NCBI GenBank assembly: GCA_027257055.1
Contig: JAPVLO010000045.1
Coordinates: 2,079,501 to 2,143,500 of the forward strand
Source: Cephalopachus bancanus
Taxonomy: Eukaryota; Chordata; Mammalia; Primates; Tarsiidae
Reading direction: 5' to 3'
Length of the DNA stretch: 64,000 nt
Shown: positions 58,611-64,000 of the stretch, piece after piece
Numbering within the stretch: position 1 is the first letter of the stretch
How the letters are laid out: every line of letters begins with the position of its first letter
Position numbers and translations under genes: made by a program
The notes under the pieces: model-generated
Databases searched by the model: none
The model's input: only the letters and a program-made list of their open reading frames with translations
What the model was told of the DNA's origin: nothing

Positions 58611-60229
58611 TTCCACCCAACTGTGCATAGGAGAGAACAAAGTCCATTTCCTTGTCTTTCTTGTACTCCTGAGCACCTGGGGTACTTATAGCCAATCTTT
58701 CTCTTTTTTCTTCTTCATGCCTAACTATATGAAGCATCCTGATGATATAAACCTAAATGGCCTAAATATAATTTAGAATAGCAAAACTAACATGGTGTAC
58801 AATAGGCAAGTATCATCAGGTTTGGGAGACTATGACAGCTTCTCTTGTGCTACATATATTTCAGAAAAGATCAGAATTTAATTTATAACATTTGTTTCCT
58901 GAATTCCTTTGCTTGGGATGCTGTCTGGGGTCTAGGGTACCAGGAAGCAGAGAGAGCAGGAGTTGAAACCCCTGGACCTTGCCAAAGTTGACTTACTGGC
59001 CAAGGTACTTTAGCCTGAAGTGAAAAGAAACACAGAGGTGAATCTTAGCTAAAATTTACAAACAGAGCCAAAAATTAAAAGCAAAGGCCATCAAAAGCAA
59101 AGTCTAAGATATGAGAAATGAGTGTAAATTTTCTGGTTTACATAGTAGTAGGAAAGAAGTGGGAACATATCTAGAAAAACAACAAGAGTCTTCAATGGTT
59201 GTCATGGTTGTAACCAGCCTGCCCCTTAGCTTACTGTTAGCACTTTACTGGAATGGGGACGTATTAGGTTGTCTTAAAGATAATGGGTTGAGGCAAAGAA
59301 TTCTGGGTATTGAACTCTGAACCAGACTACATATGACTCTGTCTAGGTAGAAAGGCAGAATATATCTCTATGGTTCCAGTTTACTTGTCAGATTAAAGAG
59401 AACTTCAGTGATGGCAGTCATGCTGGACCTCTCACAACTTTTTACAATCCAAGGATCTACCACTGATGCCATGATAGAGAAGTTGCCTAAGAAAATGAGT
59501 CTTCTACCTTGGGACAGGTTGTGTATTTCCAAACCTACCTCCCTAAACAGCGGTTTTCTGAGAAAGTTCATTGTTCACTGTACTTTTCAGAATAGGATAC
59601 ATGTGTCTGCAGAGAAATTTGGGGGGAAAGTGGGAATTTTTTTTTCTAATACATCGTTAAAGGTCAAATTCTTTAGATGCTCTGATACCAGCAGCTGTGA
59701 TACTCTCATATACAGTCTTATCTACCCGTTCAGGGTGCTTCACGAAAGGACAGTTATCAACCAGAATATAAGGGACAGGGGTAATACAGAGGCTGTGTCC
59801 CCAGTCATGGTAAGCTACAAAAGCTGTGATCCAAACCAGATGTCATTTTGGAAATGGGGAAGGGGAGACAGTTTAAGAGAAAAACAACCCTAATGGGGAA
59901 TAACATTTAAATGGACTAAGAACATACCAGAAGTGGATGTGATTTTTAACTGCTTTGTCATCAAACAACATCAAACACTCCTCCTGCTTTCCACCTATCT
60001 CCACCACAATTTACAAGAATAAGGGCTTAAGAGCAGGAAGAAACCATCTTAACTGTGAGAAAATTACTTTTCCTGCAATTCTGAGTCGCAGTGAATATAC
60101 TTCCTATTTACCATAAAGATTCTTTGGTGAGAAATCTACAAAAGATATGACCCTTTCTCTTTCATTATAATTTTGGCCCTAGTAGGTTACCCTGACTCAC
60201 ATTCTAACACAAAGGAAGGAAGAAGATCT
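58611..60229. other. Unique sequence
   Basis: No repeats recognised. A 161-codon plus-strand frame at 59,408-59,893 is the longest in the window, but it shows no domain, signal or splice context and I do not call it a gene. Confidence 0.45.
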
Positions 60230-60480
60230 AAACCCCAGCATTATCAATCACTTAGCATGTCTAAGTATTAATTAGTATATATGATTTTACATATGTGTGT
60301 GTGTGTATTCTCTGACAAGTTTCACTCAAACCTATGAGACAAGCATTATTTTACTCAGTTTGTTGATGGGAAATTGAAACTCTAAGAAAGGCTAGGTAAC
60401 TTTCCTGAGATTACACAGATAATAAGGGGGAGACACATGGTTCGCACACAGAGTGGCTTAATCCTGAAGAAGGCAACTCC
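60230..60480 (-). mobile_element. MIR SINE with an internal GT run
   Basis: Antisense MIR: CACTTAGCATGTCTAAG, ACTCAAACCTATGAGACAAGC, TTTACTCAGTTTGTTGATGGG, AAACTCTAAGAAAGGCTAGGTAAC, TTCCTGAGATTACACAGATAATAAG. A (GT)n sits at about 60,294-60,307. Confidence 0.8.
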
Positions 60481-60885
60481 TTTTTGCTGCCTTACATTGC
60501 CAATAAGTGGTAAGGGCACAATTCAAAACTGGATTATTGAACTCTAGACCCTTGGAGGACTTATTTATAGGTCTGATTCTAGAGTGGAATAAGCACACTG
60601 ACTACACAACACTGTCTTGCTTGTCTTAGACAGGCTGGTGGTGGACTCATCTTAAAAGGGTGTACCTCACCTGGGTTCTGAAGCCCTCTCTTGACACATT
60701 CAAGTGCAACTCTTATCTTGGTATGGAGTCCAATTTGGATGTTCCTGACTTTGAATATTCAGAAATAAAATTCTTTTACAGCTTTTATTAATATAAAAGG
60801 TTTAAAAATGTAGACACACACAGAAAACCTAGTATTCAGAGAAAAGTTTAATTTCGAATGCTCCTACCTCAATCCTTTTAAATTT
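60481..60885. other. Unique sequence
   Basis: About 400 bp; nothing recognised. Confidence 0.5.
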
Positions 60886-61165
60886 AAAAAGTGTATTATA
60901 CTGAGTGATCTTTCACAGAAACAAAGATCTGAGTATCACATGTTCTCACTCATAAGTGGACCATGAACAACTACCATAATACTGTAACAAAAGGATTGAC
61001 AGTAGAGGGAAACTGCTGGGGGGAAGGAGGGGTGGGGAGGTGGGATTGATAGTAGTCGAGATATGCCTGGGGGGGCACACCTCATCAACAAGGGTACCTG
61101 CACAATGAACATTTGTATACCTAACCCTGAATTGTACCCCACAATTTAAAATAAATAAATAGGAA
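60886..61165 (+). mobile_element. L1 3' end, strongly 5'-truncated
   Basis: Begins ATTATACTGAGTGATC at the very end of ORF2, passes CACATGTTCTCACTCATAAGTGG, then the lineage 3' UTR (AAGGATTGACAGTAGAGGG, CATCAACAAGGGTACCTGC, CTGAATTGTACCCCAC) and an AATAAATAAAT tail. AAAAAGTGTATTAT before and AAAAATTGTATTAT after mark the duplication. Confidence 0.92.
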
Positions 61166-61204
61166 AAAAATTGTATTATCTGTGTGAAGGACACATCAAT
61201 ACTA

Positions 61205-61760
61205 AGACGACGGGGTGACCCCCCAAAAACCAGAATTATCTTTTGGAGAGTAGGTTCCTTGTTGTACACTCAGAATTTGTTCTTCTAGATCAAATGGTCA
61301 ACCAAAGTTTTTGTCTGGAAGTTTTGAGAAGACAGCATCACAATTCGTGGAGGAAACATCCGGAGTTGTGGACAGCTGACTTGTTCTCCATGACAATGCA
61401 CCTGCCTACATCTCACTGAGTGTTCAGCAGTTTTGGGCCCAAAATGGCATGACCTCCATGCCTTACTCTCCTTATTCCCCCATCTCACCCTGAGCAACTC
61501 TTTTTTTTGTTGCCCCATATAAAAACAGTCCTCAAAGGGAAATGTTTTGTCAACAGGAAAGAAGTGAAACAGAAAACTGCAAAGGCATTAAGAGGCATCA
61601 AAATGGACACATTCAAAAACTATTTGGAGCAGTGGGAAAAGAGTCTCAATAGATGTATTGCATCAAACAGAGATTACTTTGAAGGTGATTGAAGTTTAAA
61701 TATGTAAAAATAAATACACAGTTTTTTAAATAAATAATTTCTCGGTTTTTGTGCCCCCCA
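61205..61760 (+). mobile_element. Internally deleted mariner DNA transposon
   Basis: About 556 bp between TA dinucleotides (61,203-61,204 and 61,761-61,762). The ends are imperfect inverted repeats: CAAAAACCAGAATTAT at about 61,224 and the complement of the right end, CAAAAACCGAGAAATTAT, each preceded by a run of G/C. Inside is only the C-terminal third of a mariner transposase, including an HDNAPAY motif (61,389-61,409; the second catalytic aspartate) and, after a frameshift, the tail at 61,507-61,692. The N-terminal DNA-binding part is deleted, so it could move only with help from a full-length relative. Confidence 0.85.
61389..61692 (+). pseudogene. Mariner transposase C-terminal remnant
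   Basis: Frame 1 from 61,389 gives HDNAPAY...SVQQF...NGMTSMPYSPYSP. After a frame change near 61,450-61,500 the frame at 61,507 gives PHIKTVLKGKCF ... FKNYLEQWEKSLNRC and ends NRDYFEGD, the usual mariner C-terminus. The third catalytic aspartate, expected after PYSP, is not preserved at the break. The surviving text shows few changes, so the copy may be moderately young. Confidence 0.8.
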
Positions 61761-61762
61761 TA

Positions 61763-64000
61763 CACACATTTAATGTGAACTAAAGCTTTTAATTTTTTTT
61801 AACAATAATTCAAATATTGTTCTTGGTTCTTACAAAATTTCTTCTCCCCACAAATCCAAGACTTTTAACTTAAAAAAACAAAACAAGACAAAAAACAAGG
61901 ATCATGGTTTTTTTGTTTAAATTGACTGCCTTGAGTTTTGAATGAGACAGTCTTCTGCAACCTGTGGGAAGGCAGAGCCATGCTGCATCCATGTTGGCAG
62001 TGAGAAAATTTGCTTATATTTTGGTTTGCTGAAACATCATGCCCTTGAGTTAGTTACTCAAGTTGCACACTTACCCCAACGATGGACACTTAACTTGACT
62101 GAAACCCAAAAATAATCTTTATTTTAAAAAGCTATTTAAAAACGTCCCATCTGATATTCTTAACCAATGCTTTCATACCAATTGGTTTATAAGTCAATAA
62201 GTTTTAAAACACAAGGATAAGCACAATAAAACAAATACAAATAATTTTCAAACAAAAGTATCTGTGATTGTGAGAAGTTTTTTGGATACCTGAGAAAATA
62301 TAAAGGAAACATTTTATTTATGTGCACTTATCACCTTCAGGTAACTATTAGTAAATTAACCGTAAATTTAATTTGCTGTCTTTCGTCAATGTCTGAAACT
62401 GTCTTATACACTTAAATCCACTTATTAATGAGTAGCTCTTTCAAAATGTTGGCTTCATCAATACATTTTTAAATTAATTTTCTACTCAATATATCTTTTA
62501 AAATAAAATCATAGATTCATTTACTCTTCTTTGTGTTTGCCAATTCATATTTTTTTAATTAATGCTAAGCAAAGACTTTAATTATAAATAGTATTTTTTA
62601 AATTTTTCCCCATAGATTGAACTGAATGAAAAACCACCAGTTGCATATCTCTGTGCATATCATATACATTCTAAAGTTAAAAATCTATGCTGAGAATGAA
62701 CCATGGGGGGTTGTCTGGTCCTCAACTATACCAATAGGGACCCTGCTTATACATCAAGTGTTCCTGAGAACTGTAGCCCTGTTAGATGGGCTTCCCTAAC
62801 ATTTTCTGTGGTCCTGATTTGAAAATTTTCAATTAGTTTCAATTTCTACATTCCTCTGCACGTCCAGATTCTGGCTGTGCCTTGCAGAGGAAGTGCCAAC
62901 ATTTCATGAGAACAACGGTCTCTATGGAATTTTTGGCTTGACCAGAAGCAGGAAGAGCAGGAAACATTATTTTTAAAAGTCCCGTTTTTCACACTACTGA
63001 TGTCTGGAGAGTCGAGATAAGCTTTGAGCCTACTTCCAAGTCTTCGGGTGCTCCTCCAAGCTTGCTCTAAATGGGGTGTGAAACATAGCTTGCTGAGGTG
63101 GGATTGGACAGTGATCAAGATGAAACAGAATTGGCAGTAGGGCTTTTCTCCATTTAGTTTCCAGGATGGTGGAGGTGAAGCTGGAGTTTTCCCATCCTTA
63201 ATGCCTTATCTAGAAGACAGCTCTGTGAATACTGGTCCAAAATGTTACTTTTCTTTTTCGTAAATATTATACTTTGAGTTGTTGAGTTTTGGTGAGCCAG
63301 AGAGCCCAAAAGTAATCTTTATTCTTGAAATATTTATACATAGAAGCATTACTGAAATAAGAATGCATGATTCCTTCCTTGGATTGGATTACATAGTTGT
63401 GACATAATTACTTTATTTTTAGTTCTTAGTTCTTAATGGAAACATGACATGGAATTGGGTTTTGGGGCAGAAACTAAGTTGTGGAAGTGACTGTGAATGG
63501 TTAAGAAGCTGTTATTGACTTCCCTCTGCATCCTTTTGCATCTTCAAAATATCAATTATTTTCTTAATTTTACCTGTGGATTTCTAAAAGATGTAAATTA
63601 TTGCATGTTTGGAAGCTGTTTGTGATGAAATACTACAGTGAGCTTTCCAAGGATTGTTTTTTAACACGTGTATTTCAGACTTAAAACTACATTGTAAATA
63701 TCTTAGAACTGTTAAAGATCTAGCTAATACACATAGGAGAAAAATTTATTCTCATAGACTTAGTAAAGAAAAGAATCATGTACAATAGTTCTTTTAAATT
63801 TGAAGACTACCCATTATAACAAGTCTCATATATTGACCTGTTTTATCTATAAACAGAATGAAGAGAAGTTATTATTCTAGAAATGTACGGTTTTGCAAAT
63901 AATGCTAGAAGTAGTCATTTACTTTCTCTACAAGTTTATTAACATTTATTTCTAGCTGTCTAGGAATTCATGATAATAGGGAAGACTGAGGACAAGTTTT
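61763..64000. other. Unique AT-rich sequence
   Basis: No repeat family recognised to the end of the window. A 90-codon minus-strand frame at 62,846-63,118 lies in a slightly GC-richer patch but matches nothing I know. Confidence 0.45.

Noticed and set aside
59408..59893. Longest open frame in the window (161 codons, plus strand)
   Set aside because: No recognisable domain, no signal or membrane pattern beyond composition, no splice or promoter context. A frame of this size is possible by chance in 64 kb.
62846..63118. 90-codon minus-strand frame
   Set aside because: No domain or family resemblance and isolated in unique DNA.
1..64000. CRISPR arrays, bacterial operons or phage genes
   Set aside because: The primate SINE/LINE content and lack of dense coding frames exclude prokaryotic features.

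Overview
This window looks like nuclear DNA from a primate. It is AT-rich and CpG-poor, and it is packed with dimeric 7SL-derived Alu elements and L1 LINEs over an older layer of L2, MIR, hAT and LTR fossils. Eleven of the twelve Alus belong to a lineage-specific type with a ...GGTGGCTCAGCCTG... 5' end, a CAATAAATCAAAAAATCAGCC linker and a GAGACTCCAACTC 3' end. It is neither the anthropoid AluS/Y type, the lemur type, nor the tRNA-fused galago/loris type. By elimination I infer a tarsier; this rests on recalled Alu types, not on a database search.

I recognise no functional protein-coding gene, exon, tRNA or other RNA gene. All open frames are short and either lie in repeats or look like chance. 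The window is probably intergenic or inside a very large intron.

Layout. 1-14 kb: mostly unique AT-rich sequence with three Alus, MIR and L2 fragments and one old LTR. 14-20 kb: a mosaic of ancient L1 pieces, with an Alu and a MER5A hAT MITE inserted. 20-26 kb: unique sequence, L2 and MIR fragments and an Alu half. 26.2-27.8 kb: an L1 with an inverted 5' part inserted in a MER3-like MITE, with a target-site duplication. 28.8-31.8 kb: an Alu and three short L1 insertions, one 5'-inverted and two forming an inverted pair. 31.9-40.2 kb: a nearly complete ancient L1M on the minus strand bounded by a 13-bp direct repeat. It has a tandemly repeated 5' UTR and holds two guests: a roughly 1.5-kb DNA-transposon-like block with an Alu inside, and a small polyadenylated retrosequence with an exact 11-bp duplication. 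40.7-41.3 kb: an old AluJ-like copy beside a young Alu. 41.6-47.8 kb: a full-length (6.18 kb) minus-strand L1 with an exact 12-bp duplication, inactivated by frameshifts including one at the reverse-transcriptase catalytic motif. 48-50.9 kb: Alus and MIRs. 50.9-57.9 kb: a striking 7-kb block with no recognisable repeat, including a local CpG-richer palindromic segment near 56.1 kb; this is the best candidate for conserved regulatory DNA. 58-64 kb: MIRs, a truncated L1, and an internally deleted mariner at 61.2 kb.

The strongest unusual observation is that the younger Alus have acquired an exact tRNA T-arm replica (5-bp stem, 7-nt TTCGAGA loop, perfect B box). One copy carries a compensated base pair in the stem, while older copies lack the stem. 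No new multi-gene system is visible.
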